Source: Spongorhabdus nitratireducens (GTDB taxonomy: Bacteria > Pseudomonadota > Gammaproteobacteria > Pseudomonadales > Endozoicomonadaceae). Taken from it: DNA of 64,000 bases. Location of the stretch: NCBI GenBank assembly GCA_947387575.1, contig CANDOC010000012.1, positions 62,001-126,000 on the forward strand. Reading direction: 5' to 3'. Below the pieces are notes generated by a model. It had not been told where the DNA came from and did no database searches. It was given only the letters and a program-made list of their open reading frames with translations. Position numbers and translations under genes: made by a program. Below, in pieces: positions 10,792 to 18,980 of the stretch (the first letter of the stretch is position 1; every line of letters begins with the position of its first letter).

Positions 10792-10843
10792 AGAGCCTGT
10801 TCACAATCTTATCGTGGATAGCGAAAGATCATGAACAGGCTCT
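10792..10843. repeat. 52-bp inverted-repeat element
   Basis: Perfect 12-bp arms AGAGCCTGTTCA / TGAACAGGCTCT flank an inner 5-bp stem (ATCTT/AAGAT). It lies between leuA and the lipoprotein gene, 20 bases before the latter's ATG. The arms look like transposon ends (a mini-MITE or remnant), but a regulatory hairpin is also possible. Confidence 0.55.
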
Positions 10844-10863
10844 AAAAGACGGAAACCCGATCA

Positions 10864-11421
10864 ATGAAGTTTTACACAGGTTTACTGTTGGCACTGATAC
10901 TGACCGGCTGTGCCATGAGTCCACAGTCGGTTTTTGTTGCTCCCCGGGTGATGGCGCCTGCCGGAGCAAATCTTGGTGGTGCGGTATCGATAACGGCATA
11001 TGATGAGCGCACCTCGCCGGTTATCGGTTCTCGCGGTGGTGTTTATGCCGATTCCAGCCAGCTGCGCGCAGGCAATAATCTGGCGTTGGCGGTCAAGGGG
11101 GCTGCGGATCAGGCATTGAGTGTTATGGGCGTGGATATCTCCCGCACCGATGCCAACCCCTTTCAAATTTATATTGATAAGCTGACGTACATTGTGCCGG
11201 AAGGCAGCTATGTGACAGAAGTGACGCTGGAAGCGGATATCCGAATCCGGGTCAGAAACAGTCAGGGTGACTGGTACGATGGGCGTTACGGCAGTGACTT
11301 GCAACGCCGGGTATTGAAAGCACCTTCTGATGAAGAAAATGAAAGGCTGATTAACGAAGTATTGGGAATGGTGTTGCAGCGGATGGTAGATGACCAGGGA
11401 CTGCAACGGTTTTTGCAGTAA
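10864..11421 (+). CDS. YajG-family lipoprotein
   Basis: The N-terminus MKFYTGLLLALILTGCAMSP is a lipoprotein signal peptide with lipobox LTGC (Cys at residue 16), so the mature protein should be anchored in a membrane. The body matches the YajG family (about 190 aa), with the pattern VSITAYDERTSPVIGSRGG and a C-terminal SDEENERLINEVLGMVLQRMV. The molecular role of YajG is not established. It is a single gene bounded upstream by an inverted repeat and downstream by a terminator. Confidence 0.82.
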   Translation: MKFYTGLLLALILTGCAMSPQSVFVAPRVMAPAGANLGGAVSITAYDERTSPVIGSRGGVYADSSQLRAGNNLALAVKGAADQALSVMGVDISRTDANPFQIYIDKLTYIVPEGSYVTEVTLEADIRIRVRNSQGDWYDGRYGSDLQRRVLKAPSDEENERLINEVLGMVLQRMVDDQGLQRFLQ

Positions 11422-11447
11422 TTACTTGAATCATAATGGTGTACAAA

Positions 11448-11470
11448 AAAGCCGGCAGAATGCCGGCTTT
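11448..11470. terminator. Bidirectional terminator between yajG-like gene and cstA-like gene
   Basis: A 10-bp stem AAAGCCGGCA / TGCCGGCTTT closes a GAA loop, with A-rich and T-rich flanks on the two sides. It can serve both convergent genes. Confidence 0.85.
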
Positions 11471-11495
11471 TATATATCAGTAGCTATCTGAAATG

Positions 11496-12923
11496 TCAGA
11501 CTTCAGCCGTTTGTAACCGGCTTTTCTTTGTCGTGCGAATAAAACTTACCAGTCCGAAAATTGCTGCAGCAATACCCGTCGGGTAGGCAATGCTGTGACC
11601 CATACTGAAACCTTCCGGTGCCATCAGAATATAGGTGGCACAAACAGCACTCATAAAGGTTGCCGGAATTGAAGCCAGCCAGTGTGATTTGTTAATTGAT
11701 ACCATATAGGCTGCTGCAGCCCAGAGCACAATCGTTGCCAGTGCCTGATTAGAGAAAGCAAAGTAGCGCCAGATAATATTGAAATCGATAAAGGTCAGAG
11801 CAAAACCAACGGTAAACAGCGGCAGGGCAACTTTCAGTCGGTTTAGAGAACTGGTCTGATCCAGTGCCATTGCATCAGCAATAATCAGTCGTACCGAGCG
11901 GAATGCCGTATCGCCGGAAGTGATCGGGCAAGCAATCACACCCAGTACCGCCAGCATACCGCCAAAGCTGCCCATCAGGCCAACAGACACTTCCTGTACC
12001 ACCAAGCCTGCACCACCCTGGCTCAGTTTCGCATTCAACCCCTCAATACCTTCCGGGAAGAATGACATGGCCGCTGCAGCCCAGATCAGGGCAACGATAC
12101 CTTCGGCAATCATGGCGCCATAAAAAACCGGACGACCATATTTTTCATTCGATAGACAGCGGGACATCAACGGTGACTGGGTGGCATGAAAACCACTGAT
12201 AGCACCACAGGCAATGGTTACAAACAGCATCGGCCAGACTGACAGTCCACGGGGGTGAGATACGGCATCGCCAATTTCGGGAATCGGCATATCGTTAATA
12301 ATCAGTCCACCACCAACACCCAGAGCCATAATCAGCAGGGCTGCACCGAAGACCGGATAAAACCGGGAGATAATCTTGTCGACAGGCAGGATGGTAGCCA
12401 GCAGGTAGTAACACAGGATAATTCCCAGCCAGACTGACGACTGAGCCAGTGTGCCTTCAAAGCCCAAGTTGGCCAACAGTCCTGCCGGGCCCATCATAAA
12501 TACGACACCGACCAGAAGTAGCAGGATTACCGAAAATGCTCGCATGGCCATTCGGGCATTTTCACCCAGGTAATGACCCACAATTTCCGGAATCGATTTA
12601 CCTTCGTGACGCACCGATAGCATGCCGGAAAAGTAGTCGTGAGTGGCACCGGCAAAGATACAGCCGAAAACAATCCACAGAAAAGCGGCCGGGCCAAACA
12701 TGGCGCCCATAATCGCGCCGAAAATCGGGCCCAGTCCGGCAATATTCAAAAACTGGATCAGAAAAATTTTGTACCAGGGCAGGGGTACATAATCGACACC
12801 GTCCTGCAGGGTATGGGCAGGCGTCTTGCGTTCAGGATTCGCTCCGAACATGCGTTCGACAATACGGCCGTAAACAAAGTAGCCGGCCAACAGGGCTGCT
12901 ATGGACAGAAGAAAGCTGGTCAT
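11496..12923 (-). CDS. Carbon starvation protein A family transporter (short form)
   Basis: This is an inner-membrane protein of the CstA/BtsT family, known for peptide or pyruvate uptake on carbon starvation. Family hallmarks are VDYVPLPWYKIFLIQFLNIA, GPIFGAIMGAMFGP, GATHDYFSGMLSVRHEGKS and the later GFHATQSPLMSRCL. There are about 12 hydrophobic segments across 475 aa. E. coli CstA and BtsT are about 700 aa, so this is the compact form, and its substrate cannot be told from sequence. It stands alone on the minus strand. Confidence 0.88.
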   Translation of the reverse strand: MTSFLLSIAALLAGYFVYGRIVERMFGANPERKTPAHTLQDGVDYVPLPWYKIFLIQFLNIAGLGPIFGAIMGAMFGPAAFLWIVFGCIFAGATHDYFSGMLSVRHEGKSIPEIVGHYLGENARMAMRAFSVILLLLVGVVFMMGPAGLLANLGFEGTLAQSSVWLGIILCYYLLATILPVDKIISRFYPVFGAALLIMALGVGGGLIINDMPIPEIGDAVSHPRGLSVWPMLFVTIACGAISGFHATQSPLMSRCLSNEKYGRPVFYGAMIAEGIVALIWAAAAMSFFPEGIEGLNAKLSQGGAGLVVQEVSVGLMGSFGGMLAVLGVIACPITSGDTAFRSVRLIIADAMALDQTSSLNRLKVALPLFTVGFALTFIDFNIIWRYFAFSNQALATIVLWAAAAYMVSINKSHWLASIPATFMSAVCATYILMAPEGFSMGHSIAYPTGIAAAIFGLVSFIRTTKKSRLQTAEV

Positions 12924-13136
12924 CTCTATTTCCTGGAAAATATTTATGTCAGCGTCTGGTAAATGCTTAACATTACTGGAGATTTCGGGGGCATGTATTA
13001 TTCGCTATTGTTGGTGTGTCGTCTGTTCGGAGTCCCCGACTGCGGGTAGGCAGTTGTACTGCGTTGAGGTGGGGCTGTTGCGGGGCGAGAGTGTGATGGT
13101 CTTGTTTGAGGAAAGTAAACACCAGCACAAAACGAA

Positions 13137-13179
13137 TGGATCTATACCTCGCAGAGTAACCCCGCGAGGTATAGATCCA
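13137..13179. repeat. 43-bp perfect hairpin downstream of radical SAM gene
   Basis: Arms TGGATCTATACCTCGC / GCGAGGTATAGATCCA (16 bp) enclose an 11-base loop. It begins 7 bases past the stop of the minus-strand radical SAM gene and is followed on that strand by ATTCGTTTTG, so it may terminate that gene. The length and perfection also fit a small repeat element. The rest of the 12924-13185 gap shows no convincing gene. Confidence 0.6.
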
Positions 13180-13185
13180 AATGCC

Positions 13186-14424
13186 TTAAATGTAGAGGGC
13201 GGTCGTTGTCCCAAGCTGCTTAATCTGGCGCAGCTTGCGCTTCATATATTTTCCGGTTGAATTGAACTTGTAATAAAAGTCCGTAGCACCTTTCTCCAGC
13301 TCTGAAGGTGTCATACCCTTGGGTTCATAGACTGCATGAGTGCCATCATATTTGGACCAGTCTCGTGTCAGAATCCGGCCTTCCTGGTCCAGCTGCTGGA
13401 ATACTCTGGAGCCGGGGAAGGGAATCATAATAACCGGAACACAGACATCCACTTCGACATCATTGAAAAACTCGACACTCTCTTCAAATATCTCCGGTCC
13501 ATGTTCATCAAAACCCAGAATGGCTGCTGAATCGACGACAATGCCATGCTGATGAATACGCTCGATCTGCGCCTTGATGTTTTCTGCTTTGATAAACCCC
13601 TTGCCGGAGTACTTCAGGGCGGACTTCGAGGGTGTTTCAATGCCGATAAGAATATACTTCAGACCGGAACGGGCCGCAGCCTCCAGCAGTTCCGGGTCGT
13701 CGGCAATTTTGATAGTGGTTTCACCCACCCAGTTTATATTCAGTGGTTCCAGTGCCTTGAACAGTGCCAGTGCATAATCCCTGTCATCTGTAAGGTTGTC
13801 CGCATGCAATTCCAGCCAGTTGGTCTTCAGATTTTTAATTTCTTCAATGATTGCTGGAATAGGGCGATAGCGGGTTTTTCCCAACATCCCAGGTACCAGA
13901 CAGAAGCTGCATTTATGTCGACAGCCACGGCTTACCAGTACTGACCAGAAACCGTCATAGATTTGATGCGGTATCAGATCGACAGGGTAGGGCGCGACAT
14001 GATCCAGGTCGGCGGAAGTACCCTTATAGAAAGGTTTGAGCTGTTTGCTTTCGGCATCAGCAAGTAATTCCTGCCAGATGTTTTCACACTCGCCGGTCAT
14101 AACGGCATCACTGTGCTTTGCAGCTTCCTCGGGCATAAAGGTTGGATGAAGCCCTCCCAGTACAACCTGAATTCCTCTGGCCCTGAACTGGTCGGCAAGT
14201 TGATAGCCATGAATGGCATCAGGTGTCGAGAAAAACAGTACGACAAGATCGGCATTGATCTTTTTTGGATTCAGTTTCTGTACGGTTTCATCAATCATCT
14301 GTAACTGATGATGGGCCGGGGTCGCTGCAGCCGCAGAGAACAGTGACTGTGGTGGTCCGCCCCGTTTCTTCTTGTACTTTTTAAACTCGCTTGGAGCACA
14401 AGCCTTGATCAGGGTGATTTTCAT
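13186..14424 (-). CDS. B12-binding domain radical SAM protein
   Basis: The N-terminal half looks like a cobalamin-binding Rossmann domain, with ADLVVLFFSTPDAIHGYQLA and GIQVVLGGLHPTFMPEEA. Next comes a radical SAM core with the cluster motif SRGCRHKCSFC (CX3CX2C). It should cleave S-adenosylmethionine with an Fe4S4 cluster; substrates in this class range from lipids to peptides. The C-terminus (ATDFYYKFNSTGKYMKRKLR) is typical of the class. I chose ATG 14424, preceded by AGGG, which begins with the family-like MKITLIKACAPS. The longer frame to 14475 adds 17 unlike residues. No partner gene is adjacent, so the substrate is unknown. Confidence 0.85.
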   Translation of the reverse strand: MKITLIKACAPSEFKKYKKKRGGPPQSLFSAAAATPAHHQLQMIDETVQKLNPKKINADLVVLFFSTPDAIHGYQLADQFRARGIQVVLGGLHPTFMPEEAAKHSDAVMTGECENIWQELLADAESKQLKPFYKGTSADLDHVAPYPVDLIPHQIYDGFWSVLVSRGCRHKCSFCLVPGMLGKTRYRPIPAIIEEIKNLKTNWLELHADNLTDDRDYALALFKALEPLNINWVGETTIKIADDPELLEAAARSGLKYILIGIETPSKSALKYSGKGFIKAENIKAQIERIHQHGIVVDSAAILGFDEHGPEIFEESVEFFNDVEVDVCVPVIMIPFPGSRVFQQLDQEGRILTRDWSKYDGTHAVYEPKGMTPSELEKGATDFYYKFNSTGKYMKRKLRQIKQLGTTTALYI

Positions 14425-14550
14425 GTGAAGCCCTATGAAAGAAAGGTTGACAGCAATGATGGTGATTGCTGACAACCTTATCAGTAGGGAAATTAAGAGA
14501 AGTGTCCGGTTTTGCGGAATTTACGGTTTTGAGTACTATCGATGACAGAC

Positions 14551-15084
14551 TTAGCGAGGATTGATATTGACCTGAATGGTCTGCTCATTATCAGTCAGCC
14601 AGATGGCTCCATCCTGAACCGTACATTGCAGACTCATAGTGCGATTCACCAGGGATGCCAGCTGTGCCGAGTCATCACAGTTAATGTCGTATACCTTGAG
14701 ATTGGAAAAACGGGCAAGTTTGCCTGCGTTCTGTTCCCACCAGATATCACCGGCATTACCGCTGTAGGTGTAAATGAAGACCTCTTTTGCCCGGCCGCAG
14801 GCTTTACGGATCCGCTTTTCATCTGGCTGGCCCAGATCGATCCAGACTTCAATTTCATCACTCAGGCTTTTTTGCCACAGATCCGGTTCATCATCGGTGC
14901 TGAGACCCTTGGTAAAGGTCAGGTTTTCATGCGCGTGACGAATAAAGGCCACAATCCGGATCATCATTCGCAGATCATTCTCTGACGGATGCTGGGCGAT
15001 GGTCAGATTGTGATCCTGATAATAGCCACGATCCATATCGGCAATCTGGAGTTCTGTTTTGTAGATAGTTGCTTTAAGAGCCAT
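14551..15084 (-). CDS. yaeQ: YaeQ family protein
   Basis: The protein matches YaeQ along its length: MALKATIYKTELQIADMDR at the start, then AQHPSENDLRMMIRI, LSTDDEPDLWQKS, WIDLGQPDEKRIRKAC, IWWEQN and TMSLQCTVQDGAIWLTDNE. It is 177 aa (E. coli 181). The family has a nuclease-like (PD-(D/E)XK) fold and was linked to RfaH-type suppression, but its biochemical role is unsettled. It is a single gene on the minus strand. Confidence 0.93.
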   Translation of the reverse strand: MALKATIYKTELQIADMDRGYYQDHNLTIAQHPSENDLRMMIRIVAFIRHAHENLTFTKGLSTDDEPDLWQKSLSDEIEVWIDLGQPDEKRIRKACGRAKEVFIYTYSGNAGDIWWEQNAGKLARFSNLKVYDINCDDSAQLASLVNRTMSLQCTVQDGAIWLTDNEQTIQVNINPR

Positions 15085-15164
15085 GGTGAGAACTTGGTTA
15101 CCATAAAAAATTGCGAGCCAGTCTAAAAGGTTGCCTTGTTTGATGCTATCTGCATTTTACAAAC

Positions 15165-15428
15165 TAGGGAGCGTTCTCAATTAAACATATGACCAGCCGC
15201 TCATGGTTTACGTCAGACAAGGCGCGAACTGTGCGGTGTGGTGATTCCACATAAACAGTGAACAACGCAGCTCTGGCGTAAACCATAAGCGGCCCTTCGG
15301 GTTCATCACGCAAGCTCTCATGCCGCGTTGAACGGCTCGAACATGGAACCACCATGCCCTTCACCGTTCGCCTTGCCTGAGAGCTTGCGTGATGAACTGG
15401 TCATATGTTTAATTGAGAACGCTCCCTA
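15165..15428. mobile_element. MITE-like element with 30-bp terminal inverted repeats and TA duplication
   Basis: Perfect 30-bp terminal inverted repeats (15167-15196 and 15397-15426, starting GGGAGCGTTCTCAATTAAAC) are flanked by TA on both sides, as in target duplications of IS630/Tc1-mariner elements. Inside are two more inverted pairs. One is 16 bp with one mismatch (15197-15212 / 15277-15292). The other is a perfect 20-bp pair (15301-15320 / 15378-15397) that abuts the right end. The element is too short for a transposase and holds no credible gene, so it would need an enzyme supplied in trans. It lies between yaeQ and argP and explains most of that 355-base gap. Confidence 0.82.
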
Positions 15429-15439
15429 AACGTTGTCCT

Positions 15440-16330
15440 TTATTGCATGCTTTGATGAGCCGCTTTGATAATTTGCTCTGACAATTCCTGCAGCAAACCG
15501 CTTTCCAGCGACCAGCGATGCCAGTACAGCGAACGGCTGTGAATCAATCCTGGAATCAGTTCGACCAGCTCACTGTTTTCAAGCTCCTTTTCAATCATCA
15601 TTTTGGGTATGACTCCGCAGGCAATTCCTTCCTTCGCCATAATGGTAAACGCCTCTGTTGAACGTACCCGATGCCCCGGGGTTGCTCCGGGCGGCAGGCT
15701 GAAGTGCTGTTCCAGAAACCGTTGGTGCAGATCGTCGTAGGTATCAAAGGACATAAATGGTGCCTGCACCATAGCTTCTGCGGTGACGCCATCAGGGAAA
15801 TAGCGTTGCATAAAATCAGGAGTGGCCACGCAGACATAATCCATTTTTCCCAGATAGTCTGCTTTACATCCCGGCAATGGTGTTTGTTCAAGGCTAATGG
15901 CACCGACTGCTTCACCGCTTTGAAGCTGTTTTAGCGTCATCGACTCATCCATAACCTGCATATCCAGCGTAATGCGTGAACGCTTGAGCAGGGGCGCCAG
16001 CCCCGGAATCAGCCAGGAGCCGATACTGTCAGCATTGACGGCAATGGGAATATGGAGAAAGCCACTGTTGATATCCGGTTGCAGTTCGGGCAATACCTCT
16101 TGTTCCAGTAACTGCACCCGGCGATAGAGTCCAAGCAGTTTCTGTCCGGTTGGTGTTGGTGTGGGAGGCTGGCTGCGGACCACCAGAGGCTGTCCCATCT
16201 GCTTTTCCAGCTGGCGGATACGCTGGGATACAGCGGACTGGGTAATACAAAGCAAATCGGCAGCGCCTTCAAAACTGCGGCGATTGACCACCGCATCCAG
16301 CGCCTGAAGCAGCTTGTAATCGAGTCTCAT
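15440..16330 (-). CDS. argP: LysR-type regulator ArgP
   Basis: The protein begins MRLDYKLLQALDAVVNRRSF, the ArgP/IciA N-terminus, followed by the helix-turn-helix QSAVSQRIRQLEKQMGQPLV and a LysR effector domain. With ATG 16330 it is 296 aa (E. coli 297). The longer frame to 16495 runs into the argO promoter and is not family-like. ArgP senses arginine and lysine and activates argO. The divergent argO across a 106-base spacer fixes the assignment. Confidence 0.93.
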   Translation of the reverse strand: MRLDYKLLQALDAVVNRRSFEGAADLLCITQSAVSQRIRQLEKQMGQPLVVRSQPPTPTPTGQKLLGLYRRVQLLEQEVLPELQPDINSGFLHIPIAVNADSIGSWLIPGLAPLLKRSRITLDMQVMDESMTLKQLQSGEAVGAISLEQTPLPGCKADYLGKMDYVCVATPDFMQRYFPDGVTAEAMVQAPFMSFDTYDDLHQRFLEQHFSLPPGATPGHRVRSTEAFTIMAKEGIACGVIPKMMIEKELENSELVELIPGLIHSRSLYWHRWSLESGLLQELSEQIIKAAHQSMQ

Positions 16331-16436
16331 AAGAATAATTAATGATATATAAAAATTATTAGATGTATTTATTCTGGCACTAAAGCTAGTCTGAGGCACG
16401 TTTCCAATAACAAAATCAGCTTCAGGAGGTGCTGTT
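16331..16436. promoter_or_regulatory. argP-argO divergent control region
   Basis: This 106-base AT-rich spacer separates the divergent starts of argP and argO. It is the expected site of ArgP binding and of the argO promoter. The argO Shine-Dalgarno AGGAGG is plainly visible near 16423. The operator itself is inferred from the family, not mapped base by base. Confidence 0.6.
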
Positions 16437-17057
16437 ATGATGATGTGGCCGTTGCTGCAGGGATTTGGCCTGGGGGCCAGTATGATTATTCCCATCGGGG
16501 CCCAGAATGCGTATGTCCTTAATCAGGGCATTCGACGACAGCATCATCTGGCGACAGCTACGACCTGTCTGTTGTGTGATATAGCACTGATTTGTACCGG
16601 TATTTTTGGCGGCGGGGCCGTGATTGCCAGCAATCAGCTGTTGCTGATGCTGATGAGCTGGGGTGGCATTCTGTTTCTGTCCTGGTATGGCTATAGCTCA
16701 TTCCGCAGTGCCTGGAAGGCAACGGACGAAGGGCAGGATGATATTACGTCCGCCCTCAAAACCAGCCGCCGTTCGGTGGTTGTCGGGGCGCTGGCTGTTA
16801 CCTTGCTTAATCCCCATGTCTATCTCGATACCGTGGTGATTCTGGGCAGTCTTGGCGGGCAGTATGCCGGCGATGAACGAATTGCATTTGCAGTGGGTAC
16901 ACTGGCGGCATCATTTGTCTGGTTCTATGGTTTGTCCGCAGGTGCGGCACGACTGGCACCCTGGTTGGGACAACTGCATGTGCGGCGCTGGATTGATGTG
17001 CTGGTGGGCACCATGATGTGGTTTATTGCCTTCAAGTTACTGATGGGTGTGATCTGA
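16437..17057 (+). CDS. argO: Arginine exporter ArgO (LysE family)
   Basis: This six-helix inner-membrane exporter of arginine and canavanine is 206 aa long. It matches ArgO closely: IPIGAQNAYVLNQGIRRQHH near the start, CDIALICTGIFGGGA, TLLNPHVYLDTVVILGSLGG in the middle, and MMWFIAFKLL at the end. AGGAGG precedes ATG 16437; 16440 is an alternative. Its stop codon directly abuts the start of the YbaK-type gene, so the two form one operon under ArgP. Confidence 0.94.
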   Translation: MMMWPLLQGFGLGASMIIPIGAQNAYVLNQGIRRQHHLATATTCLLCDIALICTGIFGGGAVIASNQLLLMLMSWGGILFLSWYGYSSFRSAWKATDEGQDDITSALKTSRRSVVVGALAVTLLNPHVYLDTVVILGSLGGQYAGDERIAFAVGTLAASFVWFYGLSAGAARLAPWLGQLHVRRWIDVLVGTMMWFIAFKLLMGVI

Positions 17058-17543
17058 ATGAGCACACGACTGGAGCAGATTTATCAAAACAATATCAGGC
17101 TGCTTGAAAAGGCCGGAGTCCAGTGGCAACAATGGACTCATGAGCCCATCCTCGATTTTGAAACCGATATGCAGATTGCTGCTGAAATGGGCTGGACGGC
17201 AACACCCACCAAGAGCCTGTTTTTGCAGCTGAAAGATGGTCGTTATTGCATTTATCTGACAGAGAAAGATAACCGTCTGGCTACGCAGGCTATTCGGCAA
17301 CTGTTGGGTAGCCGCCCCTCTGTTTGCAACAGCAAGGTTATGGAAGACGTACTGGGTTGTATTCCGGGCGCTGTCTGCCCGTTTGGTCATGATCCATCCA
17401 TAGAGCTGGTCATAGACAGGAACCTGCTAACTCACGACAGCCTCCACTGGACGCCGGGCTTGCCTGAATACACCTTTGCTATCACGGGCCATAGTCTGGA
17501 ATTACTGCTTAGGGAGCAGGAGACTCCGGTTCACTGGCTGTAA
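17058..17543 (+). CDS. YbaK/EbsC-type aminoacyl-tRNA deacylase
   Basis: The protein has the YbaK/ProX editing-domain fold, which hydrolyses mischarged tRNA (for example Cys-tRNAPro or Ala-tRNAPro). Supporting segments are ATPTKSLFLQLKDGRYCIYL, RLATQAIRQLLGSR and the GCIPGAVCPFGHDP loop typical of the family near residues 113-126, then ELVIDRNLL and PGLPEYTFAITGHSLELLL. Length is 161 aa. It begins immediately after the argO stop (TGA then ATG). Which tRNA it edits cannot be told here. Confidence 0.82.
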   Translation: MSTRLEQIYQNNIRLLEKAGVQWQQWTHEPILDFETDMQIAAEMGWTATPTKSLFLQLKDGRYCIYLTEKDNRLATQAIRQLLGSRPSVCNSKVMEDVLGCIPGAVCPFGHDPSIELVIDRNLLTHDSLHWTPGLPEYTFAITGHSLELLLREQETPVHWL

Positions 17544-17657
17544 TGACAGTCTAAAATTTCAGCCCGGCTTCTACTCCCTAAGTCTAACCTGCCTCTCTGA
17601 ACTTCAGTTTTATATTCAGGTCAGAGAAATCTGGTAACAGTGTCAGGCGTGGTGGTT

Positions 17658-18974
17658 ATGAAAAGAATAATAGTCGGGCTGGCTTTACTGCTGATGACCG
17701 GTTCTCAGGCTTTCGCCGGAGGGTTTAGCTGGCAGAGTGCAGATACCAGTTACCTGATTGATCCTGACGGCAGGTTTATGGAGAGGTTCATAGAGGCTTG
17801 TGAGAAAGGGCAGGATGAAAAAAGCAGGCGATTTTACAGAGAAACTTGTAAGGTTAAAGTGCTGGCTAAATCGGGTGACGGAACCCTTTATCATCTGACT
17901 CGTGAAGATGATGGTTCCCGTGTGGATATGGATGGCGATGAGAACTATCAGCTTTTTGTTATGCAGAGTCTTCCCGTTACTTTTGAAAAGGAAACACTAT
18001 CACAGATAGGGGACGGTGAGCCGATAGTCAATGAATGGTTTTATCTGACTCATGCTGTGCAGTTGAAAATTCAGGGTGATTCAATTCCCTTTATTTCATC
18101 TGAAGGGGTGATCAAACTGATGAGACTTAATGATGGTCGGGATAATAAAGGTCTAAAACCTGATGATCCCAATCAGGTGTTCGAGTCATTGGCCAGCATT
18201 GCCAGAGAAGCACGGATTCTGCAATATCTCAAACACCCGCATATATCACGATTAATACCGGAAACGGAAACCTTTGCTGTACAGGAAAGGTTCGATCAGA
18301 ACTTTGATACCTACCTCGGAACTGCCCCGGATCTTGCGGAAGTGCTTGACCATTGCAAACATCTGGCCGATGCACTGTCCTACTGTCATAGCCATGGTGT
18401 TGTACATGGAGATTTCTGTACCGGTCATATTCTGATGAAAACCGACGGTACAGCCATGCTCGGTGATTTCGGTCGAGCCCATATTCTGAAGACAGCTAGT
18501 GCTGAGCTGCAGGCTGCAGGGGAAGCACGTTTTACTTACGTTAATAACAGGCATCATGCACCGGAAGCTAGATTCCCTGAAGGCCTTGCAAAAGAATGGC
18601 TCTACATTCAATTGGAGCCAGCTGCTGACGTCTGGTCCTTTGGTCATTTTTTGGCAGTAACGTTGAACCACTATCCCGAATACCGCCGGGCTCTGGCCCG
18701 GACAAGACTGGTAAAGCCGATGCTGGAACATTTTGCTGAGCGGAAAGGTTTACCGGCTGAAGTGTATAAAAAAAGTTTACCCGATGAAGGCGCAAGTCTG
18801 GGGAGGTATGTTGCTACTGACTTGCCTCTGGATGTAAAAGCCATAGCTGATGATGGGGCTATTGAATCTAATCATCCACTGATTAAACTTATTATAAAAT
18901 GTACTGACCCAAATGTGACAGAGCGACCCGATATGACCGAGGTTTGTAAGGCTCTGCAGGGTATCAGGCTGTGA
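17658..18974 (+). CDS. Exported atypical protein kinase-like protein
   Basis: From ATG 17658 the protein begins MKRIIVGLALLLMTGSQAFA, a clear Sec signal peptide with an AFA cleavage site. Kinase landmarks follow in order: SGDGTLY glycine loop, VIKLMR lysine (residue 153), AREARIL helix-C glutamate (184), HGDFCTGHIL catalytic loop (Asp 252), GDFGRAH (DFG 270-272), HHAPEARFP and ADVWSFGHF. The catalytic loop is odd: HGD replaces HRD, the usual Lys is Cys 254 and the Mg-binding Asn is His 257. The protein is thus either a pseudokinase or a divergent enzyme working outside the cytoplasm. A GTG at 17640 would add six residues. It converges on the Ser-rich gene with 6 bases between stops. Confidence 0.82.
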   Translation: MKRIIVGLALLLMTGSQAFAGGFSWQSADTSYLIDPDGRFMERFIEACEKGQDEKSRRFYRETCKVKVLAKSGDGTLYHLTREDDGSRVDMDGDENYQLFVMQSLPVTFEKETLSQIGDGEPIVNEWFYLTHAVQLKIQGDSIPFISSEGVIKLMRLNDGRDNKGLKPDDPNQVFESLASIAREARILQYLKHPHISRLIPETETFAVQERFDQNFDTYLGTAPDLAEVLDHCKHLADALSYCHSHGVVHGDFCTGHILMKTDGTAMLGDFGRAHILKTASAELQAAGEARFTYVNNRHHAPEARFPEGLAKEWLYIQLEPAADVWSFGHFLAVTLNHYPEYRRALARTRLVKPMLEHFAERKGLPAEVYKKSLPDEGASLGRYVATDLPLDVKAIADDGAIESNHPLIKLIIKCTDPNVTERPDMTEVCKALQGIRL

Positions 18975-18980
18975 AAATGG

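Noticed and set aside
13096..13260. Short frame across the hairpin next to the radical SAM gene
   Set aside because: Its sequence is largely the hairpin palindrome (GSIPRRVTPRGIDP), and it runs into the 3' end of the radical SAM gene.
15164..15364. 66-codon frame inside the MITE
   Set aside because: It spans the terminal and internal inverted repeats, has no RBS and looks like a by-product of palindromic DNA.
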